This document shows positions 18,515-27,535 of a stretch of 64,000 bases of DNA, piece by piece. Position numbers and translations under genes: made by a program. The notes beneath the pieces were generated by a model that was given only the letters and a program-made list of their open reading frames with translations, was not told where the DNA came from and made no database searches. Each line of letters opens with the position of its first letter. Position 1 is the stretch's first letter. This DNA is from Bacteroidales bacterium. GTDB taxonomy: Bacteria; Bacteroidota; Bacteroidia; Bacteroidales; UBA932. The DNA lies in contig JAFZUX010000009.1 of assembly GCA_017618115.1 (NCBI GenBank), positions 1 through 64,000 of the forward strand, read 5' to 3'.

Positions 18515-19651
18515 ATGCGCAGTTGCTTAATAATAAGCGTAATAGCAATACTTGCATCCTGCAGCGGGAGGCAAGGAAGTTATAATATGACGGCGGAGGC
18601 GGATACCTCTGCCGTCTCTTTTGCTCAGTACCTTTCCATAAAGGGAGATACCATAACCAGTACCTCCTCCTGGGACGGGGTCAATCTGGTAAAGGAGAGT
18701 TATCATCTGGTACCGAGAGATTGTACAGCAATCCTTAAATCAGATGTTTACGCTATACCGTATCCAGTTGAGAGCTGCATAGCAATGTCTACCACATATC
18801 TTCCTCATCTGAAACTTTTGGGTGCGGTGGAGACTGTGAAGGCGGCAAGCGGCACCCGTTTCATTTATGACTCTGAGTTTTCAAAGAGAGCACAGGAGGG
18901 AAAGATTGTAGATATAGGTGCGGAGACAGCTCCTGATTATGAGCAGATTATCTCATTGGGGTGTGATGTCATACTTTCTTACGGCATTGCAGGCTCAGAT
19001 AACTCTTACATAGAAAAACTCCGCCGCCTGGGTCAGAAGGTATTGATTATCAATGATTACCTGGAGTCTTCTCCTATGGCCCGTCTGGAGTATCTCAAGC
19101 TCTTTGGCGCTCTTACTGGAAAGAGGGCTGAGGCGGATTCCATATTTACTGCCAAAGAGAACGCATATAACTCCGTAGCCCTTGAGTGTAAGAAGTTTAT
19201 GGAGGGAAAGGAGAGAACTAAAGTGCTTATAAACATTCCGTTTAAGGATGTATGGTACCTGCCGGGAGAGGAGAGTTATATGGCCAGACTTATCAGCGAT
19301 GCCGGCGGCACTCTTTTGGGTGCTGCAAAAGGGGAGAGTTCCTCTACCAGAGAGAGCTTTGAGAAGATGTATTCCCTTGCACTTCAGGCAGATGTGTGGA
19401 TAAATCAGAACTCTCTTTCCAAGGCTTCAGAACTCTCTGCGGAGAACCCTATGTTTAAGAACGTCCCTTGTTTTAAAAGCGGAAAACTCTTTAACAACAT
19501 AAAGAGGGTTACCCCTAAGGGCGGCTCTGATTTTTGGGAGAGCGGTGCGGTCAATCCGGAAGTTATTCTCTCTGATTTGATTAAAATCTTTCATCCCGAT
19601 ATGCCTTTGGCTAGTGAGGAGGAACTCTATTATTATATTCATCTTGAGTAG
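18515..19651 (+). CDS. ABC-transporter solute-binding lipoprotein (BtuF/FecB type)
   Basis: A 378-residue predicted lipoprotein with a short signal peptide ending in the lipobox ILASC (Cys16). The body matches the periplasmic binding protein type II fold used for cobalamin, haem or siderophores: AMSTTYLPHLKLLGAVETVKA, then EQIISLGCDVILSYG, and the long helix linking two lobes. No permease or ATPase gene adjoins it; its neighbours are ptb and a flavoprotein. The ligand is unknown. Vitamin B12 is a sensible guess in an organism with B12-dependent lysine 5,6-aminomutase, but nothing in the sequence proves it. Confidence 0.8.
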   Translation: MRSCLIISVIAILASCSGRQGSYNMTAEADTSAVSFAQYLSIKGDTITSTSSWDGVNLVKESYHLVPRDCTAILKSDVYAIPYPVESCIAMSTTYLPHLKLLGAVETVKAASGTRFIYDSEFSKRAQEGKIVDIGAETAPDYEQIISLGCDVILSYGIAGSDNSYIEKLRRLGQKVLIINDYLESSPMARLEYLKLFGALTGKRAEADSIFTAKENAYNSVALECKKFMEGKERTKVLINIPFKDVWYLPGEESYMARLISDAGGTLLGAAKGESSSTRESFEKMYSLALQADVWINQNSLSKASELSAENPMFKNVPCFKSGKLFNNIKRVTPKGGSDFWESGAVNPEVILSDLIKIFHPDMPLASEEELYYYIHLE

Positions 19652-19654
19652 TTT

Positions 19655-20956
19655 ATGGAGACTTTAAGGAGAGATCTTGTAATAATTGGCGGAGGGGCTG
19701 CTGGTCTTATGGCGGCTGCTCAGATAAGTTCACTTTTCTTGGAAGAGGGGAACTCTTACAGGCCGTCTATTCTTCTGATTGAGAAGATGATGCGCCCGGG
19801 CAGAAAGATAGGGATTACTGGTAAGGGACGCTGCAACCTTACAAACGCCCGTATGTGGGATGAATTCTCCGTTCACGTCCATCCTAATCCTAACTTCTTT
19901 AAGAACGCCTTTTACAACTTCTCCTCTGCGGATACTATGGATTTCTTCCGTAGATTAGGTCTTGAACTGACCGTTGAGAGGGGACAGAGAGTATATCCCA
20001 AAAGCATGAAGGCTCAGGATGTTACGGACACTCTGGTGCGTTATGTAAAGAGATGTAAAACGGTTGAGATTTCAACAGAAGTATCCGTTGATTCAATCAG
20101 TTCCGGTGAGAATTTTAAACTGACTCTTTCAGACGGAAGCGTTGTTGAAAGCAGGATGGTTTTGATTGCAACCGGAGGTCTGTCATACCCTGCAACGGGT
20201 TCAACCGGAGACGGTTACGCTTTTGCTGAAGGCTTAGGTCACACGGTTACCCCAAGATATCCATCCTTAACGGCGTTGACTCCAAAGGGTTATAAGGAAC
20301 AGCCTGCTGTGCTTTCCGGGTGGGCAAAACAGTTGTGCGGTCTGCAACTGAAAAATGTTTCTCTATCACTTATGGTCAATGGCAATGTGGCTCAGGAAGA
20401 GTTTGGAGATCTGGACTTTACGGATGGAGGAATAGAGGGGGCGCTGGGCTTCAGAGTAAGCCGTAAGGCGGTACTTTCTCTCGCCCGGGGACAGAAGGTC
20501 TCCTTAATTTTGGATTTAAAACCTTCACTCTCCCTCTCTCAACTGAGTGAGAGAATCAAGAGGGAATCCTCAACCGGCAATAACAACGTTAAGTATCTGC
20601 TTTCCAAACTTCTGCCGCGTCAGATGATACAGCCGTTCCTTACAATTCACAAGAAGTCACTTCAGATGCAATCCAACTCAAAGGCGGTGGAGGAACTACC
20701 TAAACTTCTGAAGAACACGCAGTTTGATATTGACTCCTACGTTGGCTATGAAAGATGTGTAGTGACAAACGGAGGAGTCTCATTAAGTGAAATCTCCCAA
20801 AAGAGTATGGAGTCCAAACTTAAGAAGGGGCTCTTCTTTGCGGGAGAAGTGATTGATTTGGACGGAGATACGGGAGGGTATAACCTTCAGATAGCCTTCT
20901 CTACGGCGGCTCTTGCCGCAAGGTCTATAGTAGACGTATTTAAGAGAGAATCTTAA
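19655..20956 (+). CDS. HI0933/BaiN-family flavoprotein
   Basis: A 433-residue NAD(P)/FAD-dependent oxidoreductase of the HI0933-like family. It has the N-terminal dinucleotide motif VIIGGGAAGLMAA, the family signature RKIGITGKGRCNLTN, a second glycine-rich segment VLIATGGLSYPATGSTGDGY and the C-terminal GLFFAGEVIDLDGDTGGYNLQIAFSTA. Members are annotated as aminoacetone oxidases or BaiN, but the physiological substrate of most is unknown. It ends the ackA-ptb-lipoprotein run (3-base gap). Its stop lies 17 bases inside the convergent gene on the minus strand. Confidence 0.88.
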   Translation: METLRRDLVIIGGGAAGLMAAAQISSLFLEEGNSYRPSILLIEKMMRPGRKIGITGKGRCNLTNARMWDEFSVHVHPNPNFFKNAFYNFSSADTMDFFRRLGLELTVERGQRVYPKSMKAQDVTDTLVRYVKRCKTVEISTEVSVDSISSGENFKLTLSDGSVVESRMVLIATGGLSYPATGSTGDGYAFAEGLGHTVTPRYPSLTALTPKGYKEQPAVLSGWAKQLCGLQLKNVSLSLMVNGNVAQEEFGDLDFTDGGIEGALGFRVSRKAVLSLARGQKVSLILDLKPSLSLSQLSERIKRESSTGNNNVKYLLSKLLPRQMIQPFLTIHKKSLQMQSNSKAVEELPKLLKNTQFDIDSYVGYERCVVTNGGVSLSEISQKSMESKLKKGLFFAGEVIDLDGDTGGYNLQIAFSTAALAARSIVDVFKRES

Positions 20957-21416
20957 CAATCAGTTCTTTATAGTCAAGTCTCTCTTCACCGCCGGGATGA
21001 ACCTCGTATGCGGCGCAATCCTCCAGTTCCAGAGCTATGATATCTCCGCTTCTTAGTGACATATACTGGGACGCTCTCTCAATGGCGGAGTCAAAGGCCT
21101 CAAATCCCGGGTAGGGACCGCTCCCCTCTGTTGGGGTGGAACCTGAAATGAAAATGCTGGAATCCAGGGTATTGCCCTCGTTTACATCATACGATGTGAG
21201 GTGAATTCCGTAACCGCATTGGCTGTAGTGACGGAAGGCGTAATCCGCACCGGAACACTTGGCGGCCCTGTTGATTCTTACATAGACAAAAGGAATTGCT
21301 CTGAGGGTATCAATTCCATCCGGAACCCAGTACTCTCCCTTACCGCTCTGGTTTACAGCGGTATCCGGGCAAGTGTAGAAGTTTTCGCTCTGGTATGGAA
21401 AGATAAAGAGGTTCAT
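20940..21416 (-). CDS. Degenerate fumarylacetoacetate-hydrolase-like protein
   Basis: A 158-residue protein that can be aligned by eye with the FAH family. CPDTAV corresponds to KPDTAL, YWVPDG to FYIPDF, VRINRAAK to VRINRLGK, and GYGIHLTSYDVNE to GLGIDFTARDLQ. The N-terminal GRNYxxHAxE segment of active members is missing. The metal-binding E-x-E strand (EVELVV in active enzymes) reads AIPFVYV. Catalysis of the usual kind is therefore unlikely. The reading frame is intact and is kept in the dnaN operon, overlapping the exonuclease stop by one base, which argues for a maintained non-enzymatic role. The assignment rests on recalled family sequences. Confidence 0.6.
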   Translation of the reverse strand: MNLFIFPYQSENFYTCPDTAVNQSGKGEYWVPDGIDTLRAIPFVYVRINRAAKCSGADYAFRHYSQCGYGIHLTSYDVNEGNTLDSSIFISGSTPTEGSGPYPGFEAFDSAIERASQYMSLRSGDIIALELEDCAAYEVHPGGEERLDYKELIVKILS

Positions 21417-22207
21417 TATCTGTACTTTTCCGGATGAAGTTTAATCTCCGTAAGATTTCTTTTGGTATCCTCCGTAAAACTTCCCTGCATCATCCAACTA
21501 TAGTAACTAGGCTCATTTTTAAGGACTTCCGTAACCAACTTGTTCTTGTGCTTGCCAAAGCTGAAGACAGGTTTGCCATCCTCGTTCAGGACTATCTTTC
21601 CGGCAAGATCAAACCTATTGCTCTTGTGAGAGAATTCGGCAAGTTTTTTAACGTCATTCTCCAAAACTGAAGAGTATCTGTCCAGTTGAGCCTTAAGAAC
21701 CTCCATTGTTGCAACAGTGTCTGCCTCAGCGGTATGCGCATCTTCCAGATTCTTGTTGCAGTAGAACCTGTATGCTGCGGAGAGGGTTCTCTCCTCCATC
21801 TTGTGGAAGATGTTCTGAACATCTATGAACAGAGGTTTGCGGAAGTCAAAACTAACACCGCAGCGCTCAAACTCCTCCGCCAGAAGCGGAATGTCAAAGT
21901 TGATGGAGTTGTAACCCGCTATATCACATCCTTCCAGATAGTTGGCCAGGCTTTTGGCATACTGCTTAAAGGTTGGACAATCCTTAACGTCCTCATCTGT
22001 AATATGATGAACGGCAGAGGCGGCCTCCGGGATGTGCATCTCCGGATTAATGCGCCTTGTCTTAACGTCATAGGAACCGGCAGGGTGGTTGGCATCTACC
22101 GGGTATAGTTTAACAACAGAAATCTCTACTATTCTGTCAGTTGCAATATCAAGCCCTGTGCTCTCTATATCAAAGAACACAAGCGGTCTTTTAAGATTTA
22201 ATTCCAT
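21416..22207 (-). CDS. DnaQ-like 3'-5' exonuclease with C-terminal DUF3820-type region
   Basis: A 263-residue DEDDh exonuclease. Asp13 and Glu15 lie in FFDIESTGLD, the second acidic site is in YNSINFDIPLLAEEF, and His and Asp lie in AHTAEADTVATMEVL. After about residue 200 a short module (KPVFSFGKHKNKLVTEVL ... YYSWMMQG) resembles the DUF3820 domain often joined to such exonucleases. It is probably a proofreading or repair exonuclease. It sits 6 bases after dnaN, which places it in the sliding-clamp operon. Its last base overlaps the start of the FAH-like gene. Confidence 0.92.
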   Translation of the reverse strand: MELNLKRPLVFFDIESTGLDIATDRIVEISVVKLYPVDANHPAGSYDVKTRRINPEMHIPEAASAVHHITDEDVKDCPTFKQYAKSLANYLEGCDIAGYNSINFDIPLLAEEFERCGVSFDFRKPLFIDVQNIFHKMEERTLSAAYRFYCNKNLEDAHTAEADTVATMEVLKAQLDRYSSVLENDVKKLAEFSHKSNRFDLAGKIVLNEDGKPVFSFGKHKNKLVTEVLKNEPSYYSWMMQGSFTEDTKRNLTEIKLHPEKYR

Positions 22208-22213
22208 AGTGCG

Positions 22214-23332
22214 TTAGAGTCTCATTGGCATAAGCAGAGCGCAAATCTCCTCCTCCTTGCTGGTCTGCTCTGCAGGCTGCATAAGGGCTGCCTTTGAAGG
22301 CTCTGCCAACTTGATGCAGATTTGGTCGTAAGGGAGGTTTGCCAAAATCTCAATCAGGAACTGAGATTTGAAGGCAATTCTCATTGGATCACCCTGATAT
22401 GAGCAGGAGATGGTCTCTTTGGCGCTCATTGAGAAGTCCAGATCCTGTGCGGTAATCTCCAACTGGCTGCCGGATACTTTGAATACTATCTGGCCGGTAG
22501 ATTGGTTAGCACATACTGCAACTCGTCTTGTAGCGTTGAGAATGTCTGTTCTTGAGACTGTTATGATATTGTTGTTGTTCTTAGGGATAACCTTTGTGTA
22601 CTCAGGATATGTTCCCTCAATAAGACGGCAAACAACAAGCTGCTGGTCAAACTTGAAGAAGGCGTTCTTCTTGTCAAAACTGATTGAAACTATCTCGTCA
22701 GAAAGCCTTGCAAGATTGTTCTTTAGGATGTTGGCAGGTTTCTTCGGAAGAACGAAAGAACTCTTAACTCCCTTAACGTCAGTTCTCTTGAAAGAGACAA
22801 GTTTGTGGGCGTTGGAGGCTACGAATGTGGTGTAGTTCTCGTTGATATCAAAGAAGATACCGTTCATAACAGGTCTCAGAGGCTCCTCTGCGGTTGCATA
22901 GATTGTTCCGTTAAAGGCATCTGCCAAAACGCCCGCAGGCATCTCTATTCTCTTAGGATCTACCAGAGCCGGGAGTTCCGGGTACTCGTCCGGAAGGAGG
23001 CAAGGGATGCTTGCCGTACCGCTGGCCCAGGTTATTGTAAGAATGTTTTTATCCTCGTTTGTAGAGAACTGTACCGGTTGGGTAGGGAGTTCTTTGAAAG
23101 AGTTTGTCAGCAGAAGTGCAGGAACGGCAATTCTACCCTCCTCTCCTACGTCTTCTATCGCCATAATGGTCTTGAGTGTTGTCTCCTGGTCTGAACCTGT
23201 GATAGTCAGGCTTTTGCCCTCAAGCTCCAGAAGGAAGTTTTCCAAAATTGGTAAGCTCGCCTTAGGAGGGATTACTTTGGAAACAGACAATAAGGCCTGT
23301 AAAAAATCTGTACTGGTTGCTGTAAATTTCAT
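22214..23332 (-). CDS. dnaN: DNA polymerase III beta subunit (sliding clamp)
   Basis: DnaN forms the ring that tethers the replicative polymerase to DNA. The 372-residue length is standard. The sequence shows the N-terminal MKFTATSTDFLQALLSVSKVIP, KASLPILENFLLEL, the mid-section EPLRPVMNGIFFDI and the C-terminal ALLMPMRL ending in MxMRL, the conserved clamp terminus. It starts a minus-strand operon with the exonuclease and the FAH-like gene, divergent from rpoD. dnaA is not adjacent, so this is not an origin signature. Confidence 0.97.
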   Translation of the reverse strand: MKFTATSTDFLQALLSVSKVIPPKASLPILENFLLELEGKSLTITGSDQETTLKTIMAIEDVGEEGRIAVPALLLTNSFKELPTQPVQFSTNEDKNILTITWASGTASIPCLLPDEYPELPALVDPKRIEMPAGVLADAFNGTIYATAEEPLRPVMNGIFFDINENYTTFVASNAHKLVSFKRTDVKGVKSSFVLPKKPANILKNNLARLSDEIVSISFDKKNAFFKFDQQLVVCRLIEGTYPEYTKVIPKNNNNIITVSRTDILNATRRVAVCANQSTGQIVFKVSGSQLEITAQDLDFSMSAKETISCSYQGDPMRIAFKSQFLIEILANLPYDQICIKLAEPSKAALMQPAEQTSKEEEICALLMPMRL

Positions 23333-23358
23333 AATCGTTCTTCTTTTTATACTATTTG

Positions 23359-23366
23359 CAAATATA
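23359..23366 (-). promoter_or_regulatory. Bacteroidetes -7 element for dnaN
   Basis: On the minus strand this reads TATATTTG, matching TAnnTTTG, 26 bases before the dnaN ATG. No equally good element was found for rpoD in the same 123-base divergent gap. Confidence 0.6.
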
Positions 23367-23455
23367 ACGAAAAAAAAGAGTTTTTGTAACCGTTGCGGGA
23401 AGATATTCGTATAAACAAATGCAACAATAAAATTTAACCTAAAAAAGAGACGTAG

Positions 23456-24316
23456 ATGAGGCAGCTGAAGATTACCAAATCAATTACCAATCGTGAGAGT
23501 GCTTCTCTGGATAAGTACCTTCAGGAGATTGGTCGTGAAGAGAGAATTACAATTGAAGATGAAGTAGAACTTGCTCAGAGAATCAAAAAGGGTGACCAGG
23601 AGGCTTTGGAAAAGCTTACAAAGGCAAACTTGAGATTTGTGGTTTCTGTGGCAAAACAGTATCAGAATCAGGGACTTTCCCTGCCGGACCTTATTAACGA
23701 GGGAAACCTCGGTCTGATTAAGGCGGCTGAGAAGTTTGACGAGACAAGAGGATTCAAATTTATATCATACGCTGTGTGGTGGATCCGTCAGTCCATCCTC
23801 CAGGCATTGGCCGAGCAGAGCAGAATTGTTCGTCTGCCGCTTAACCAGGTGGGTGCGCTGAACAAGATTAACAAGCTGATAAACAAGTTTGAACAGGAGC
23901 ACGAGAGGCTCCCGTCTACAGATGAGTTGGCGGAGCTTTTGGACTCCTCAAAGGAGAAGGTTGCGGATACTCAGAGAGTAAGCGGCCGTCACATCTCAAT
24001 TGACGCACCGTTTGTTGAGGGCGAGGACAACTCTCTTTTGGACGTGCTTCCTAACAATGATTCCCCGGCTGCAGATAAAGGCCTTGTAAACGAGTCACTT
24101 AACAAGGAGATAGAACGTGCGCTCTCTACCCTTACCGAGAGAGAGAGAAATATCATTAAGTACTTCTTTGGAATAGGATGCCAGGAAAAGACTCTTGAGG
24201 AGATTGGCGAGACCTTCAACCTTACCAGAGAGAGAGTGCGTCAGATTAAGGAGAAAGCAATCCGCCGTCTGCGTAACTCAGGCCGCAGCAAGCACTTAAA
24301 GAACTATCTCGGATAA
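23456..24316 (+). CDS. rpoD: Primary sigma factor RpoD/SigA (short form)
   Basis: This is the housekeeping sigma factor. The 286-residue protein lacks region 1.1, as is usual in Bacteroidetes. It begins with [14 protein letters not shown] (region 1.2), then [38 protein letters not shown] (2.1-2.2) and [17 protein letters not shown] (2.3-2.4). Region 4 contains [16 protein letters not shown] and the helix-turn-helix [28 protein letters not shown]. This factor reads the TAnnTTTG promoters seen across the window. The next gene begins one base after the stop. Confidence 0.97.
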   Translation: MRQLKITKSITNRESASLDKYLQEIGREERITIEDEVELAQRIKKGDQEALEKLTKANLRFVVSVAKQYQNQGLSLPDLINEGNLGLIKAAEKFDETRGFKFISYAVWWIRQSILQALAEQSRIVRLPLNQVGALNKINKLINKFEQEHERLPSTDELAELLDSSKEKVADTQRVSGRHISIDAPFVEGEDNSLLDVLPNNDSPAADKGLVNESLNKEIERALSTLTERERNIIKYFFGIGCQEKTLEEIGETFNLTRERVRQIKEKAIRRLRNSGRSKHLKNYLG

Positions 24317-24317
24317 T

Positions 24318-25730
24318 ATGATACACCTTCTCTCCATGACATCCTTTACGGACGGCTTTGTGAAGTTTACGGATATGTTGTGTAACTATCCGGAATTTCT
24401 GCTGCTTATAGGCGGCGGACTCTTCTTTCTTATCTACTCCGGCTTTGTCCCTATCAGACACTTTGGACGTGCCATAAGTTCCTTGAGAAAGAAGGACGAT
24501 TCACCCGGCCAAATCAGTTCATTTGAGGCACTTATGAGTGCCATTGCTGCAACCGTGGGAATGGGAAACATTGCCGGAGTTGCAATTGCAATTATGCTCG
24601 GAGGACCGGGCGCAATATTCTGGATGTGGGTGAGTGCAATAGTGGGAATGGCTACCAAATTCTTTGAGGGAACACTGGCCATAATGTATAAGGGAAAGGA
24701 TGACAGGGGAGAGGTACAGGGCGGCCCTATGTATATGATTACAGAGGGTTTAGGCAAGAAATGGAAGCCTCTGGCAGTGTTCTTCTCCATATTCGGACTC
24801 ATCGGAACCCTCTGCATTATGCAGGCCAACCAGCTTACGGAGGCCGTAATCACAACCTTTACCGCTCCGGCCGGAATCCAGACCTCTATAGGCCTTAAAT
24901 TCATAATTGGAACGGTAATCTGCCTTATTGTCTCTGTGGTGATACTTGGTGGTATTCAGAGAATTGCAAGAATTGCCTCTAAGGTTGTGCCGCTTATGGT
25001 TGGACTCTATTTCCTTATAGTGGCCTATATCATAATTGCCAATATCTCTGTTGTTCCCGATGTGTTTGCCTCAATATTTAAGAGTGCCTTCACATTTAAG
25101 GCGGGTGCAGGCGGAGCAATCGGCTCCTTCTTTATGATTGCCACAATAGGAGCAAGAAGAGCCGCTTTGGTAAATGAGGCCGGCGTAGGTACCGCCAGTA
25201 TGATGCACGGTGCCTCCAAAAACAACGAGCCTGTAAGAGAGGGCCTTGTAGCTATGTTGGGACCGGCTCTGGACTCAGGCCTTGTATGTACCCTTACCGC
25301 CCTTGCCATTCTGACTCCCGTTGCTGCCGGCAATTATGTGATTCCCGATGGCTCTTCTGCTGTAAAGGGCTTGGAGATAGCAATTAACGCATTCGGAGCG
25401 GCAATACCTTACCCAATATTCAAGGGTACTTTGGGAGGCTATCTGCTTATGGTGATGGTTCTCTTCTTTGCCTTCTCCACAATGTTTTCATATTCATACT
25501 ACGGAACAAAGTGTACAAGTTTCCTCTTCGGAGCAAAATACGCTAACTATTACAACTACTTCTATCTCCCTATGCTGATAGTCTTTGCAATAGTTCCTTT
25601 AAGATTTGCCGTTGCCGTGATAGACTTGGCTTTCTTCCTAATGGCCTGTGCCACAATGTTTACGCTGCTGGCTCTCTCACCTAAGGTTAAGGCTGCGGCA
25701 AAAGAGTACTTCAAAAAGAAAAAGAAATGA
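24318..25730 (+). CDS. Sodium:alanine symporter family (AGCS) transporter
   Basis: A 470-residue inner-membrane transporter of the alanine-or-glycine:cation symporter family. The signature SAIAATVGMGNIAGVAIAI is near residue 75, and GGPGAIFWMWVSAIVGMATKF and GTASMMHGASK follow among about ten hydrophobic segments. It would bring in alanine, glycine or related amino acids with Na+. It is preceded by rpoD (1-base gap) and overlaps argS by 4 bases, so the three are probably on one transcript. This matches an amino-acid-using lifestyle. Confidence 0.92.
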   Translation: MIHLLSMTSFTDGFVKFTDMLCNYPEFLLLIGGGLFFLIYSGFVPIRHFGRAISSLRKKDDSPGQISSFEALMSAIAATVGMGNIAGVAIAIMLGGPGAIFWMWVSAIVGMATKFFEGTLAIMYKGKDDRGEVQGGPMYMITEGLGKKWKPLAVFFSIFGLIGTLCIMQANQLTEAVITTFTAPAGIQTSIGLKFIIGTVICLIVSVVILGGIQRIARIASKVVPLMVGLYFLIVAYIIIANISVVPDVFASIFKSAFTFKAGAGGAIGSFFMIATIGARRAALVNEAGVGTASMMHGASKNNEPVREGLVAMLGPALDSGLVCTLTALAILTPVAAGNYVIPDGSSAVKGLEIAINAFGAAIPYPIFKGTLGGYLLMVMVLFFAFSTMFSYSYYGTKCTSFLFGAKYANYYNYFYLPMLIVFAIVPLRFAVAVIDLAFFLMACATMFTLLALSPKVKAAAKEYFKKKKK

Positions 25731-27535
25731 CACCGGATTCATACATAATTCCGTTGGTTGCCCAGGCAATCAAAAGTTTGTATAACACAGAGATAGAGAC
25801 AAAACTGATTCAGCCTCAGCCAACTCGTAAGGAGTTTGAGGGAGATGTTACCGTTGTAACTTTTCCATTCCTTAAGATAAGCCATGCCTCTCCGGAGCAG
25901 ACTGCAAATCAGATAGGTGAGTACCTTAAGAGCAACTGCTCTATGGTGGAGTCCTTTAACGTGGTTAAGGGATTTCTGAACATAAAACTCTCTCAGGCCT
26001 TTTGGAATGAGACCTTTAAAAGTATTTATGAATCAGAGGATTACGGTCAGCTGCCTCAGAGCGGAAAGACCGTTATGGTGGAGTTCTCATCTCCAAATAC
26101 CAACAAACCTCTCCATCTGGGTCACATAAGAAATATCCTTTTGGGCTGGAGCATCTCCAAACTTATGGAGGCAAACGGTCATAAAGTGGTTAAAACCAAC
26201 ATAGTAAATGACCGTGGAATCCATATCTGCAAGTCTATGCTGGCCTGGCAGATGACTGCCGGCGGAGCCACTCCGGAATCTACCGGCAAGAAGGGAGACC
26301 ACTTTGTGGGAGATTACTACGTTAAGTTCAACGATCTTTTAAAGGCTCAGGCTAAGGAGATTGCAGCAAAGGGAACCCCTCTGGAAGATCCTGAGAAAGA
26401 GAAGGAGAGAGTGAAGGAGGCGGAAAAGAGCGCACCGGTTCAACTTGAAGCTCAGAGTATGCTCCGCCGCTGGGAAAACGGAGATCCGGATATTGTATCC
26501 CTCTGGAAGACAATGAACAGCTGGGTTTATGCAGGTTTTGACGAGACCTATGACAGACTGGGTGTAAACTTTGATATAATCTACTACGAGTCAGATACTT
26601 ATAAACTGGGAAAGAAGACCGTATTGGAGGGACTTGAGAAGGGTGTCTTTGAGAGACATCCGGACGGCTCCGTATGGTGTGACCTCTCTAAAGACGGTCT
26701 GGATCAGAAGCTTCTCTTAAGAAGCGACGGAACCTCCGTCTATATGACTCAGGATATAGGAACCGCTCAGGAGAGATTCAATAAATATCACTTTGACCAG
26801 ATGGTCTATGTGGTTGGAGATGAGCAGAATTACCACTTCCAGGTTCTGAAGCTTATACTCTCAAAATTGGGATTCGAGTGGGCAAATTCCATCTATCACA
26901 TGTCTTACGGAATGGTGGAACTCCCTGAGGGTAAGATGAAATCCAGAGAGGGAACTGTTGTGGATGCAGACGATCTGCTCCAGACTATGTACGAGACCGC
27001 CAAAGAGACCTCACTGGAACTGGGCAAACTCTCAGATATGGATGAAAAAGAGCAGAATGCACTCTTTGAGATGCTGGGCCTGGGTGCTCTCAAGTACTTC
27101 ATCATTAAGGTGGACCCTCGTAAGAAGATGCTCTTCAATCCTAAGGAATCTATTGATTTCAACGGAAATACAGGTCCATTCATCCAGTACACACACGCCA
27201 GAATCAAGTCTATCTTAAGAAAGGCTAAGGAGCAGAATTACGAGGTGAAAGTTACCGCCGCTCCGCTTCTGGGCAAAGAGATTGAGGTTATTAAGATTCT
27301 AAATACCTTCCCTTCAAAGGTTAAGGAGGCCGGTGACGCCAAATCTCCTGCGCTTATAGCAAATTACTGCTATGACCTTGCAAAGGAGTTCAACCAGTAT
27401 TATCACGATGTGACTATACTCAAGGAGGAGAATGAAGAGACTAGAAGTCAGCGCCTTGCAATAGCCTCAGCCGTTGCCAAGGTTTTGGTAAAGGGAATGG
27501 ATATCCTTGGAATCCAACTTCCTGAAAGAATGTAA
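25727..27535 (+). CDS. argS: Arginyl-tRNA synthetase
   Basis: A class I aminoacyl-tRNA synthetase of 602 residues. The HIGH signature appears as NKPLHLGHIRN at about 124-134, and the KMSKS-like element is GKMKSREGTVV at about 403-413. The N-terminal additional domain and the C-terminal DALR anticodon-binding domain (QYTHARIKSILRKA onward) are in place. The ATGA overlap with the transporter suggests coupling. Confidence 0.97.
   Translation: MTPDSYIIPLVAQAIKSLYNTEIETKLIQPQPTRKEFEGDVTVVTFPFLKISHASPEQTANQIGEYLKSNCSMVESFNVVKGFLNIKLSQAFWNETFKSIYESEDYGQLPQSGKTVMVEFSSPNTNKPLHLGHIRNILLGWSISKLMEANGHKVVKTNIVNDRGIHICKSMLAWQMTAGGATPESTGKKGDHFVGDYYVKFNDLLKAQAKEIAAKGTPLEDPEKEKERVKEAEKSAPVQLEAQSMLRRWENGDPDIVSLWKTMNSWVYAGFDETYDRLGVNFDIIYYESDTYKLGKKTVLEGLEKGVFERHPDGSVWCDLSKDGLDQKLLLRSDGTSVYMTQDIGTAQERFNKYHFDQMVYVVGDEQNYHFQVLKLILSKLGFEWANSIYHMSYGMVELPEGKMKSREGTVVDADDLLQTMYETAKETSLELGKLSDMDEKEQNALFEMLGLGALKYFIIKVDPRKKMLFNPKESIDFNGNTGPFIQYTHARIKSILRKAKEQNYEVKVTAAPLLGKEIEVIKILNTFPSKVKEAGDAKSPALIANYCYDLAKEFNQYYHDVTILKEENEETRSQRLAIASAVAKVLVKGMDILGIQLPERM

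Noticed and set aside
22205-23460. Possible replication origin near dnaN
   Set aside because: No dnaA gene or DnaA-box cluster is present; dnaN stands alone with an exonuclease as is common in Bacteroidales.
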